Shown here in pieces: positions 1-6,327 of a stretch of DNA of 47,483 nucleotides. The notes beneath the pieces were generated by a model. The model worked only from the letters and a program-made list of their open reading frames with translations, had not been told where the DNA came from and made no database searches. Location of the stretch: positions 1 through 47,483 of the forward strand of contig LBOW01000003.1 in the NCBI GenBank assembly GCA_000989765.1, written 5' to 3'. Position 1 is the first letter of the stretch; each line of letters begins with the position of its first letter. Origin of the DNA: Candidatus Woesebacteria bacterium GW2011_GWB1_33_22 (GTDB lineage: Bacteria; Patescibacteriota; Microgenomatia; UBA8517). Both the position numbers and the translations under genes were made by a program.

Positions 1-360
1 ATTGCGCACGATTCCCGGTTGCTGCCACCCGTAGGTGTATGGGCCGTGTCTCAGTCCCATTCTGGGGGGTCATCCTCTCAAATCCCCTACCCGTCATAGT
101 CTTGGTAGGCCATTACCCTACCAACTAACTGATGGGAAATAGGCTCATCCATCGGCGCGCGGTTAAGCGCTTTTTCCTTCGATTACTCTCAGGAGTCATG
201 TGGTATTAGCTCCGCTTTCGCGGAGGTATTCCACACCATTGGGTAGATTCCTATTTTATACTCAGCCGTTCGCAACTAGAGTATTACTACTCTCGTTCTA
301 CTTGCATGCCTAAAGCACGTCGCTAGCGTTCATCCTGGACCAGGATCAAATCCTCAAAAA
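1..360 (-). rRNA. 16S ribosomal RNA, 5' part (runs off left edge)
   Basis: The minus strand carries the first third of a small-subunit rRNA. The 5' region reads GATTTGATCCTGGTCCAGGA, followed by GATGAACGCTAGCGACGTGC and GCATGCAAGTAGAACGAG, and the window edge is the 338-390 region with GACTGAGACACGGCCCA and ACACCTACGGGTGGCAGCA. The A/T swap in that last motif (ACTCCTACGGGAGG in most bacteria) is known from Microgenomates and related Patescibacteria. The mature 5' end is placed near 360 by alignment to the E. coli start and may be off by several bases. The gene continues leftward outside the window. Confidence 0.95.
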
Positions 361-428
361 GTGACGGTTCCTTTCGGAATCATCTTACACACTCCTAGTC
401 ACATCTTGAACTTGTAGTCATACTAGAC

Positions 429-458
429 TACATAGTTTACTGTCATATTACATTTCAA
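429..458 (-). promoter_or_regulatory. Possible rRNA promoter
   Basis: On the minus strand upstream of 16S there is TTGAAA (453-458), an 18-bp spacer and TATGTA (429-434). This is a fair sigma70-like match in the expected place, about 70 bp from the 16S start. The whole leader 361-671 is AT-rich and has other partial matches, so this is a tentative choice. No gene is seen in 361-671; it also holds the hairpin repeat at 570-619. Confidence 0.3.
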
Positions 459-569
459 TTTCAAAGTACAAAAAGATATGTAATTATCAATAAATAAGCC
501 ACAAAAAATCTATATTTAAAACTTATTTATTAATAACTAATCTGATTTGTAAAGTAAAGGTTCTTTTGG

Positions 570-619
570 AGGTTATCATCCTGAGCGAGCTCTTGCGAGT
601 CGAACAGGCGAGTCAACCT
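570..619. repeat. Hairpin repeat, TCCTGAGC..GTCGAA family, rRNA leader
   Basis: Outer arms AGGTT (570-574) and AACCT (615-619) enclose a copy of the dispersed element TCCTGAGCGA..GAGTCGAACAGG (579-608) that recurs elsewhere in this window. It lies between the 16S leader and the convergent end of the DedA operon, so it might act as a processing or termination hairpin, although no clear U-run follows on either strand. Confidence 0.55.
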
Positions 620-671
620 TTAAACTTATAAGAAGAATTATAACATTATTAAATTCAATATCAATAAGTGA

Positions 672-1307
672 TTATTTTCTTCTTACTTTAACAAATTCAT
701 ATATTATTGGTGCAATTGATAATCCAATAATTACAAGCACAACTAATGAAAAGTTATTTTTAACGACTGGTATATTACCAAAGAAAAAGCCTAAAAGAGT
801 AAAACCAAAGACCCAGACAAATCCACCTGCTAAATTATATTTAATAAAATCTCCATAATGCATCTTTCCAATTCCGGCTACAAATGGAGCAAAAGTTCTG
901 ACAATAGGCACAAAACGAGATAAAAATATAGCCTTACCACCATATTTTTTGTAAAACTCTTCAGCTTTTCCAATATGTTTCTTATTAATAAAAGGTATTT
1001 TTGGACTATCTATTATCTTTTGACCAAAGAAATGCCCTATCCAATAATTTGTAGTATCTCCCAAAAAAGCTGCCAGCCATAAAATCCCTAAAATTAAAAA
1101 AATATTAAAACTTCCAATTGCCGCAAAAGCTCCGGCAGCAAAAAGTAGTGAATCTCCTGGTAAAAAGGGTGTAAATACAAAACCAGTTTCAGCAAAAACT
1201 ATTAAAAATAAAATTAAATAGGAAACCACACCATAATTATTGATTATGTCACCTAAATAGGTATCAATATGTAACACAAAACTAAAAAGGTTACTTAGAG
1301 TTTCCAT
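672..1307 (-). CDS. DedA family membrane protein
   Basis: This 211-residue protein has the DedA/SNARE-associated layout: an N-terminal hydrophobic stretch, the motif FxETGFVFTPFLPGDSLL (about residues 38-55), a central GDTTNYWIGHFFG segment, and F.SRFVPIVRTFAPFVAG.. (about 128-150) before two C-terminal membrane helices. Family members are inner-membrane proteins linked to lipid (undecaprenyl-phosphate or phosphatidylethanolamine) scrambling and membrane homeostasis; the substrate here is not visible. The start overlaps the end of the upstream 175-residue ORF by 17 bp, so the three genes from 2351 leftward are probably cotranscribed. Length is typical. A second VTT-type protein lies at 33451-33993. 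Confidence 0.93.
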   Translation of the reverse strand: METLSNLFSFVLHIDTYLGDIINNYGVVSYLILFLIVFAETGFVFTPFLPGDSLLFAAGAFAAIGSFNIFLILGILWLAAFLGDTTNYWIGHFFGQKIIDSPKIPFINKKHIGKAEEFYKKYGGKAIFLSRFVPIVRTFAPFVAGIGKMHYGDFIKYNLAGGFVWVFGFTLLGFFFGNIPVVKNNFSLVVLVIIGLSIAPIIYEFVKVRRK

Positions 1308-1818
1308 ATTTTTGAAGATCTTCCAGAAGTTTGCTCATGTCTTGAAAATTAACATCAGTTGGAATGGTAAAATATGAATCCATTACTGTTGCAATTTTAC
1401 ATGAATCTTTATATTTATCTATTGCTTCAAAATACGAATCACTTTTAACAGCCTCTGAGTTTCCATTTTCCTCGTTTATCGAATAGACAAAACCCTCTTT
1501 GGTTTTAGAATCCCACATATACATTTTTTGATCTTTAATGATAATTTCGTTAGACTGACCCCCCCCTGTCCCTGTTGAAGTCACTCTTACTGCCCCATTT
1601 TTAATATAAGACTTGACAATAGTTCCCGTCTCATCAGTAAACTCACAAGAAAGTGTCATCTTTTGAGTCAAAGCATCTTTAACTGAAGCAAAGACACCAT
1701 TTTTATTGTCATTTTGGCCAACAGTATTATTTCCTTTAAACTTTATATATGAAACCCAACCAATTAGACTAAGAACAAGTATACTTACTAAAATAAATAA
1801 AACTTTTTTGTTTTTCAT
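1291..1818 (-). CDS. Hypothetical anchored envelope protein
   Basis: A 175-residue protein with a short positive N-terminus and one membrane helix (about residues 5-26), followed by a polar domain likely outside the cytoplasm. The domain has a beta-rich look (CEFTDETGTIVKSYIKNG, IIIKDQKMYMWDSK) and two cysteines (near 58 and 141) that could pair. Lipoprotein-carrier-like domains can look similar, but I cannot assign a family. Its start shares ATGA with the stop of the upstream gene and its end overlaps dedA, so translation is probably coupled. Confidence 0.75.
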   Translation of the reverse strand: MKNKKVLFILVSILVLSLIGWVSYIKFKGNNTVGQNDNKNGVFASVKDALTQKMTLSCEFTDETGTIVKSYIKNGAVRVTSTGTGGGQSNEIIIKDQKMYMWDSKTKEGFVYSINEENGNSEAVKSDSYFEAIDKYKDSCKIATVMDSYFTIPTDVNFQDMSKLLEDLQKYGNSK

Positions 1819-2351
1819 TGTGTTTCTATTGTATCAGTTGCAATTGGAGTTGCACTAGGGGTTGGCTCAATTGTTGGTATTGGAACTGGAGTTTTAGACA
1901 AAACTTCTAAATCTTTAACATCAAAGACTTTAAGAAGTCTTTCGGTTTTATTATATTGCCCAATTGCAAAAATTCTTTTACCTACAAGGGTTAATAAATC
2001 CAAATTATCAGGCACATCTAAAGTAATTGCTTCTGAAGAAGTGGTAATTAAAAAATATTTATTAGTTGTTAACGAAAGTTGTAATTTACCAGTAAAGGCA
2101 GTTTCTTTCCAAGATGATATTATAGTTGATGACGGGCTTGAAGTTGGAGACGCATCAGATTCAATATTACCTATACCAAAAACAATTGTACCCAAAATTA
2201 CTAAGGCAACTACGGTAGTTAAAGGCCTTATTGTAATCTTAACTTCCATTCCTTCATTGCCTATTACCTTCTCCCACCAACGCCTTAAATATGTAACAGG
2301 ATTTGTAACTTTAACATCAACCAAAGGCGGTTCAATATTTGAAGTTGCCAT
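1815..2351 (-). CDS. Hypothetical single-pass membrane protein
   Basis: This 178-residue protein has a roughly 40-residue cytoplasmic N-terminus with a basic WW-containing patch (YLRRWWEKVIG), one membrane helix at about 45-62, a Ser/Pro/Thr-rich spacer, a small outer domain (about 85-155) with a fold that could be OB-like, and a Pro/Thr-rich tail. No family is recognised. It heads a three-gene overlapping set with the 175-residue protein and DedA. It starts about 50 bp from tRNA-Glu on the same strand, so it may be transcribed from the same unit. Confidence 0.72.
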   Translation of the reverse strand: MATSNIEPPLVDVKVTNPVTYLRRWWEKVIGNEGMEVKITIRPLTTVVALVILGTIVFGIGNIESDASPTSSPSSTIISSWKETAFTGKLQLSLTTNKYFLITTSSEAITLDVPDNLDLLTLVGKRIFAIGQYNKTERLLKVFDVKDLEVLSKTPVPIPTIEPTPSATPIATDTIETQ

Positions 2352-2402
2352 AGTTAACTTTAATACTTTTTAGAGTTAAAAAGCAAATGTTACTAAAATT
2401 TG

Positions 2403-2474
2403 TGACCCCACAGAGAGTCGGACTCTGCCTTCTAGGATGAAAACCTAGCGTCCTAACCGATAGACGATGGGGCC
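2403..2474 (-). tRNA. tRNA-Glu(UUC)
   Basis: Acceptor GGCCCCA pairs with TGGGGTC; the D arm is GTCTATCGGTTAGGAC; the anticodon stem CTAGG/CCTAG holds loop TTTTCAT with anticodon TTC; the T arm has loop TCCGACT. The discriminator is A. No CCA is encoded. Confidence 0.95.
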
Positions 2475-2487
2475 TCGTTTTGCTCGT

Positions 2488-2531
2488 CCCATCGTGTAGC
2501 ACTCCGCTATCGCGGATTGTAGACGGATGGG
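2488..2531. repeat. Long imperfect hairpin between tRNA-Lys and tRNA-Glu
   Basis: CCCATCGT (2488-2495) pairs imperfectly with ACGGATGGG near 2523-2531, and an inner perfect stem TCCGC/GCGGA closes a TATC loop. The right arm plus flank (TAGACGGATGGGGCC) nearly repeats the 5' end of tRNA-Glu (TAGACGATGGGGCC at 2461-2474), so it may come from a partial tRNA duplication or be a mobile hairpin repeat. Confidence 0.5.
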
Positions 2532-2558
2532 GCCATTTAAAACAAGGCTACTATTTTG

Positions 2559-2630
2559 TGAGCCCAACAGGGATCGAACCTGTGACCTTTTCCTTAAAAG
2601 GGAACCGCTCTACCGCTGAGCTATGGGCCC
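2559..2630 (-). tRNA. tRNA-Lys(UUU)
   Basis: Acceptor GGGCCCA pairs with TGGGCTC; D arm GCTCAGCGGTAGAGC; anticodon loop CTTTTAA with anticodon TTT; T arm ACAGG-TTCGATC-CCTGT; discriminator A. Same strand as tRNA-Glu, about 84 bp upstream of it. Confidence 0.95.
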
Positions 2631-2755
2631 TCACTTTACTTAGGGCACACAAGCTATGCTTATGGACCCAAAATATATCAAACTTCAGTATTTTAGCAAA
2701 TTTACTTGGAATTACCAACATCGAGCTGGTACAATACAGATTGTATTAAATTTAT

Positions 2756-2829
2756 TGGGGGATCGTCTAATGGTAGGACTTTGGTTTTTGGTACCAAGTA
2801 TCGGGGTTCGAATCCCTGTCCCCCAGCCA
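2756..2829 (+). tRNA. tRNA-Gln(UUG), CCA encoded
   Basis: Acceptor TGGGGGA pairs with TCCCCCA; D arm has GTCTAATGGTAGGAC; anticodon stem TTGGT/ACCAA with loop TTTTGGT, anticodon TTG; T arm CGGGG-TTCGAAT-CCCTG; discriminator G followed by genomic CCA. It is divergent from tRNA-Lys. Confidence 0.95.
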
Positions 2830-2902
2830 AGACATGAGATATAAAACACAACGGCAATTTAGACAAGTAAAATTCCCCCATATTGATTTGGAGGATGCAA
2901 TA

Positions 2903-3088
2903 ATGATGAGTCAAAGTAAAAGATTGTGGCCCTTATGTAAATTAAAGGATTCAGGAAGTTGTCAGGATATTGCAATAATTCCACCCGAAGTCCATGAGGA
3001 CGGAGATTTATATTACTGGGAAGTTTCGCCAAGAATTAAGTCTTGCAGAGAGTGCGGTTTCCATAGAAAGAATTGTGAACAATGTTAA
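2903..3088 (+). CDS. Small cysteine-rich protein
   Basis: A 61-residue protein read from the ATG at 2903, which has a clear Shine-Dalgarno GGAGG eight bases upstream (2890-2894). The same frame is open back to an ATG at 2834, only four bases after the tRNA-Gln CCA, but that start has no ribosome site. The protein has six cysteines, including a C-terminal CREC....KNCEQC cluster that could bind zinc or a metal cluster. No family recognised. It lies directly downstream of tRNA-Gln and could share its transcript. Confidence 0.6.
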   Translation: MMSQSKRLWPLCKLKDSGSCQDIAIIPPEVHEDGDLYYWEVSPRIKSCRECGFHRKNCEQC

Positions 3089-3134
3089 GGTGTTTATAGG
3101 ATCGAATGGTTCTAGACCATGATACTCAATAAAA

Positions 3135-3326
3135 ATGTGTTATACTTATCTTATAAATACAAATTTTTCAGTAGACCAACTAGCTAACGCATTAATTAAA
3201 AGGGGTGGTCGTATAAACAAATATTATCTTCAGGAGTGGAATAGAAGTAAACCTGCAATTGTATTCCTTAATGTTTGGATTGGTGGCAAAAACATCCGCG
3301 AAGCATTACTTAAAGCGTTAATTTAA
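3135..3326 (+). CDS. Hypothetical 63-residue protein
   Basis: A short ORF with a plausible compact alpha/beta composition (NFSVDQLANALIKRGGR; IVFLNVWIGGKN). No Shine-Dalgarno precedes the ATG. Nothing competes with it on the opposite strand, and it converges with the zinc-ribbon gene with a four-base overlap. The family is unknown and the call rests on reading frame and composition only. Confidence 0.4.
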   Translation: MCYTYLINTNFSVDQLANALIKRGGRINKYYLQEWNRSKPAIVFLNVWIGGKNIREALLKALI

Positions 3327-3580
3327 TCTTCGTCGTCATCTTTGTGGTTCTTTTTATCTTCAATTATCTGTTTTCTTGCTTCTTCTCTTTTGACCTGTTC
3401 ATCCTTAATAAATTGTCTTTTTTTCTTTTCAGTGAGAAGAGTTTTATTTACCATTTTTTGACATTCTGGATCAGAACATTCTGTTATAGTATATGTAACA
3501 GTTGAATTATCTATTTTTTCATCGTACGTCTTGACTACAATTCTAGGTTTACCACATCTTGTACAAGTACTACCTGTCAT
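3323..3580 (-). CDS. Small zinc-ribbon-like protein
   Basis: 85 residues from the ATG at 3580. A longer frame reaches 3688 but would run into the divergent methyltransferase gene and adds an implausible hydrophobic leader. Residues 6-9 (CTRC) and a later CSDPEC (near 34-39) form a likely four-cysteine zinc ribbon. The C-terminal half is a highly charged Lys/Glu/Asp helix ending KKNHKDDDED. Function unknown; similar small ribbons are common in Patescibacteria (recollection, not checked). Confidence 0.7.
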   Translation of the reverse strand: MTGSTCTRCGKPRIVVKTYDEKIDNSTVTYTITECSDPECQKMVNKTLLTEKKKRQFIKDEQVKREEARKQIIEDKKNHKDDDED

Positions 3581-3602
3581 TAAGGCTATTTTACCATGAA
3601 GC

Positions 3603-3611
3603 TGATATAAT
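3603..3611 (+). promoter_or_regulatory. Extended -10 element upstream of methyltransferase
   Basis: TGATATAAT (TGN plus consensus TATAAT at 3606-3611) sits seven bases before the first in-frame ATG (3618). A transcript starting near 3618 would be leaderless for that start, or have a short leader for the ATGs at 3630 and 3675. There is no good -35, which fits an extended -10 promoter. Confidence 0.5.
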
Positions 3612-3656
3612 AGCCATATGCTAAATAGGATGAATTCTAAATATTTAAGGAAGAAC

Positions 3657-3686
3657 CCGCCCAAGGCGGATGATATGAAGCATATC
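3657..3686. repeat. Two adjacent palindromes at the start of the methyltransferase gene
   Basis: CCGCC-CAA-GGCGG (3657-3669) is followed by GATATG-AAG-CATATC (3672-3686). The first supplies the AAGGCGG that looks like a ribosome site for the ATG at 3675. Confidence 0.5.
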
Positions 3687-4157
3687 AAGAGAAACCCTAT
3701 TTATTTTGTTTTAGATAATGTCTTGGATACTTATAACATTGGCTCTATTTTTAGACTAGCTGACGCAGTAGTAGCAGAAAAAGTTTATATTTGTGGAGAG
3801 AATTCTGAATATCCACCATCTTCTAGAATTCATAAAGCTGCAGTAGGCACAGAAGAATGGGTACCGTGGGAACACAGTAATTCAGTAACTCATTTAATCG
3901 GTAAACTCAAAAAACAAGGCGTGCAAATTATTGCTGTCGAGCAAGATGCAAAAGCTGTAGACTATAGACAATTGACCGTAGACAGTTTGCGACTTCCAGT
4001 CGCATTGGTCGTCGGTCATGAAACTACTGGTGTATCAAAAGAAGTGTTAGACATGGCAGATTTAATTGTAGAATTACCTATGTTTGGAATTAACAATTCC
4101 CTAAATGTCTGGGGGTCACTAGCAATTGTTTCTTATAAAGTCATTGAAAATCTTTAA
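3675..4157 (+). CDS. TrmH/SpoU family RNA 2'-O-methyltransferase
   Basis: A 160-residue SPOUT-class enzyme that uses S-adenosylmethionine to methylate a ribose in tRNA or rRNA. Motif 1 is NIGSIFRLADA near the N-terminus, motif 2 is VALVVGHETTGVS, and motif 3 is LPMFGINNSLNVWGSLAI, which builds the trefoil-knot cofactor site; the catalytic Arg of motif 1 and Asn of motif 3 are present. The start is uncertain: the frame is open from 3618 (19 more residues, also ATG at 3630). I prefer 3675 because conserved sequence begins there and AAGGCGG lies five bases upstream, inside a palindrome. The RNA target cannot be told. Confidence 0.9.
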   Translation: MKHIKRNPIYFVLDNVLDTYNIGSIFRLADAVVAEKVYICGENSEYPPSSRIHKAAVGTEEWVPWEHSNSVTHLIGKLKKQGVQIIAVEQDAKAVDYRQLTVDSLRLPVALVVGHETTGVSKEVLDMADLIVELPMFGINNSLNVWGSLAIVSYKVIENL

Positions 4158-4969
4158 ACACTATATTCTTTGTAAAGTTGTTCTGAAGAACCAATCATCA
4201 TGTATGCAGTTATCGTTACAAATTTTTCCAAGTTTGATCCTACTAGTTTTTCTGTCATAATTTCGTCCAGTTGAAATACTCCTGCAGGGTTTGTCATATG
4301 AATTCTAATTTCAATTGGTTTTTTATTTCCTTCCAATATCTCAACATTATTAATCGCTAAATCTGACTCAGAATAAATATTGACCTCTCCCCTTTTATAA
4401 GTAATTCTACTTCTTCCCTTGCCCATATCAATTGCATCTGCAATCCTCATAATTCCAGCCTCTATTGTCTTAGGTTTGCCGTTTGCACGGTGAGAGATAA
4501 TGGCATGAAGTATTTCTGAAGTCACTACCATTCTCTCTTCAATCGGCATAAATGAAAGAATTTCTTTAAGCATATCTCGTGCAATGAAAAGACTGTATCC
4601 TTCATGGCCATCTCTATGAATTGAAATTCCCAAGTCATGCATAATGCATGCTAAAAACACAACAACTTCAGCATGATCATTAGTTAGTCCAAAATCGGTA
4701 ACAATTGACATTGGAATATTATTTTTCTCTAGTATTTTAATAAGCCTTTGGCCGTTATTAGCCACAATATTAAAATGAGTTGGCCCATGATCACTCATTC
4801 CTAACCTATCAATGGCCATAATATTCATAATCTTCCAAAGCGTTTTTATCTCATTATTACTATTAATGTTGTCTAAAACTTTTTTTAGAAGTTCATTTTT
4901 CTCCACGAAAAGATTAATTTTAATTGCATCAAGTGAAGATTTAACTATTTTTTTACCTAAATTATTCAT
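4154..4969 (-). CDS. HD-domain metal-dependent phosphohydrolase
   Basis: 271 residues. The HD signature is complete: H61 and H65 (SDHGPTHFN), H111-D112 (CIMHDLG), H118, H122, and H155/H160 (LHAIISHR), followed by GIMRIADAIDMGKGRSR, the usual downstream Asp region. Such proteins hydrolyse phosphate esters or nucleotides with bound divalent metal in the cytoplasm; the substrate is unknown. The C-terminal 90 residues form a separate beta-rich domain typical of small HD proteins conserved in archaea and Patescibacteria. It converges with the methyltransferase gene, overlapping by four bases. Confidence 0.88.
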   Translation of the reverse strand: MNNLGKKIVKSSLDAIKINLFVEKNELLKKVLDNINSNNEIKTLWKIMNIMAIDRLGMSDHGPTHFNIVANNGQRLIKILEKNNIPMSIVTDFGLTNDHAEVVVFLACIMHDLGISIHRDGHEGYSLFIARDMLKEILSFMPIEERMVVTSEILHAIISHRANGKPKTIEAGIMRIADAIDMGKGRSRITYKRGEVNIYSESDLAINNVEILEGNKKPIEIRIHMTNPAGVFQLDEIMTEKLVGSNLEKFVTITAYMMIGSSEQLYKEYSV

Positions 4970-4988
4970 TTTGTATACGAGAAGTTAT

Positions 4989-5786
4989 TTATTTAGCAGA
5001 GAAAATTGCATCATGCATTTCCCAATATTTACCCTGGTCAGAGGCGCATTCTGCAGCCTCTGCCGCCTTTTGAGCGTTTGGATGAAATGGTAGAGGATAA
5101 TTCTTAACAATTAACTTAACTTTATTTGTATCTATATAATTTTTCTTTATATCAGGCCAAGTCTGAGTAAAATGTCTTATACAATATGGGCATTCAAAGT
5201 CAGTAAATTCAACGATTGTAACTTTAGCATCATTATTTCCCAAAACATGAGAGTTGGAAGTATCAATATTTTTTGCGACGGCTATAAACGACGGTGAAGG
5301 GTTCCCCGCTTGATCTTTCTGTTCTGCAGCATCTTGCAAATCTTTTGAATATGTCTTGTAATCATCTGACCCCTTACCATCAAGTTCTCTATCAATTACC
5401 TCTTTAAATGAGGCAAATGGGTATGCTCCACCTAAAAATCGTCCGTTAATAAAAAATGCAGGAGTCCCACTTACACCGACAGTTCCTCCATAATCACTAT
5501 CCTTTTTAACAACATCTGCTTTGATTCCATCATCAAGACATTTATTAAAATCATTAGTATTTAAGTCAAGTTTTTTGGCTATCTTTTTTAAATTATCAAC
5601 CGATATGGGAGACTCGCCCGTTCCCTGCTGAACTGTATCTGTGGTGCCTGTTGTACTTCCTTTTCCAATGTTTTCAACTTTTTGCCAAAGGACACCCACC
5701 AAAAAGGCAAGACCTACTGTGATAACTAGAAGCGCTGGAACAAACTTTTCAAGAAGTGTTGATTTCTTTTCAGAATTTTCAGACAT
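4989..5786 (-). CDS. DsbA-like thiol oxidoreductase with swapped halves
   Basis: 265 residues with one N-terminal membrane helix (about 15-36), so the redox domain should face outward. The thioredoxin-like DsbA domain is present but in permuted order. Residues 61-135 match the part that is normally C-terminal: the helix SVDNLKKIAKKLDLNTNDF and then GVSGTPAFFINGRFLGG with cis-Pro 109. Residues 181-265 match the part normally N-terminal: VLGNNDAKVTIVEFTDFECPYC with CPYC at 199-202, then NYPLPFHPNAQKAAEAAECA and a stop right after WEMHDAIFSAK, where the helical insertion usually continues. About 45 linker residues join the old termini. All active-site elements are kept, so it is probably functional. 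It lies near trxA, trxB and ccdA genes. Confidence 0.9.
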   Translation of the reverse strand: MSENSEKKSTLLEKFVPALLVITVGLAFLVGVLWQKVENIGKGSTTGTTDTVQQGTGESPISVDNLKKIAKKLDLNTNDFNKCLDDGIKADVVKKDSDYGGTVGVSGTPAFFINGRFLGGAYPFASFKEVIDRELDGKGSDDYKTYSKDLQDAAEQKDQAGNPSPSFIAVAKNIDTSNSHVLGNNDAKVTIVEFTDFECPYCIRHFTQTWPDIKKNYIDTNKVKLIVKNYPLPFHPNAQKAAEAAECASDQGKYWEMHDAIFSAK

Positions 5787-5890
5787 GTGTTAATTCTTCC
5801 AGAAGCCTTGTATTTTGTCAACCAACAAAAAAATTAAATCTCTTCTGATTGTTCAGGATAAAATATAGATATTTAATAGGTTTCATAAAT

Positions 5891-6001
5891 TTATTTCTTT
5901 TTAATTTTTGCAGGTTTTGCAGTATGAGATAGTTTCCACATCATAAAAAAAATAATTGGTATCAAAACCAAGGATGGCCATGGTGTTTCTAAAATATTCA
6001 T
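5891..6001 (-). CDS. 36-residue single-helix membrane peptide
   Basis: A very short ORF starting MNILETPWPSLVLIP, with one hydrophobic helix (about 9-23) and a lysine-rich tail (AKPAKIKKK), which predicts an N-out, C-in orientation. It starts four bases after the stop of the 38-residue ORF, in line with a chain of coupled small genes after trxB. No family recognised. Short length makes it uncertain, but the helix plus basic tail is not what chance AT-rich sequence usually gives. Confidence 0.45.
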   Translation of the reverse strand: MNILETPWPSLVLIPIIFFMMWKLSHTAKPAKIKKK

Positions 6002-6005
6002 AATA

Positions 6006-6122
6006 TTATTTTTTAACAATGATATTGTTTCTGTAATATATCAAGAAACTGAGAATTATTACAACGAAAATCCCGAAAACATTTTGAGCTCTAAACATTA
6101 TTTTTGCTATATCAATTTCCAT
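6006..6122 (-). CDS. 38-residue single-helix membrane peptide
   Basis: A short ORF starting MEIDIAKIMFRAQNVF, with one hydrophobic helix (about 15-30) flanked by charged residues and ending in KK. Its ATG overlaps the end of the 71-residue gene by 11 bases, suggesting coupled translation. No family recognised. Together with its neighbours it may form a small membrane complex or modulate a larger membrane protein, which is a guess. Confidence 0.45.
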   Translation of the reverse strand: MEIDIAKIMFRAQNVFGIFVVIILSFLIYYRNNIIVKK

Positions 6123-6327
6123 AATTTATATCTTTAAATAACCACGAAATAAAAAATGCTAAAGTTCCATACAATACGTTCAACAAAATAAGTATAGCAT
6201 TTGTATCAATATTTGATGATTGCCAAAAAGAAGGTAGTATCAAAATCGCACCAAACCAACCCGCAGATAAATTCACAAACAGATCAGAGAGTGTAGTTAG
6301 AAAATTTGATTTAGCAAAAAATTTCAT
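6112..6327 (-). CDS. Hypothetical two-helix membrane protein
   Basis: 71 residues from the ATG at 6327, whose ATGA overlaps the trxB stop codon. The frame is open to 6372, but that would sit inside trxB. Two hydrophobic segments (about 17-32 and 43-62) with a short loop. No family recognised. Direct coupling to trxB and the two following peptides suggests a membrane function linked to thiol redox, which is inference from position only. Confidence 0.65.
   Translation of the reverse strand: MKFFAKSNFLTTLSDLFVNLSAGWFGAILILPSFWQSSNIDTNAILILLNVLYGTLAFFISWLFKDINYGN

Noticed and set aside
570-619. Intrinsic terminator for the DedA operon or rRNA
   Set aside because: A hairpin is present, but no U-run follows on either strand within a few bases, so it was listed as a repeat only.
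2041-2373. 110-codon plus-strand ORF opposite the 178-residue protein
   Set aside because: Shadow frame; the minus-strand gene has a membrane helix, a coupled neighbour and better composition.
2480-2914. Several ORFs of 60-90 codons across the tRNA-Lys/tRNA-Gln region
   Set aside because: They run through well-formed tRNA genes and have peptide sequences typical of translated tRNA (for example GIEPVTFSLKGNRS).
4989-5786. Truncated DsbA pseudogene
   Set aside because: All parts of the fold are present once, with intact CPYC and cis-Pro and a normal membrane anchor, so permutation explains it better than decay.
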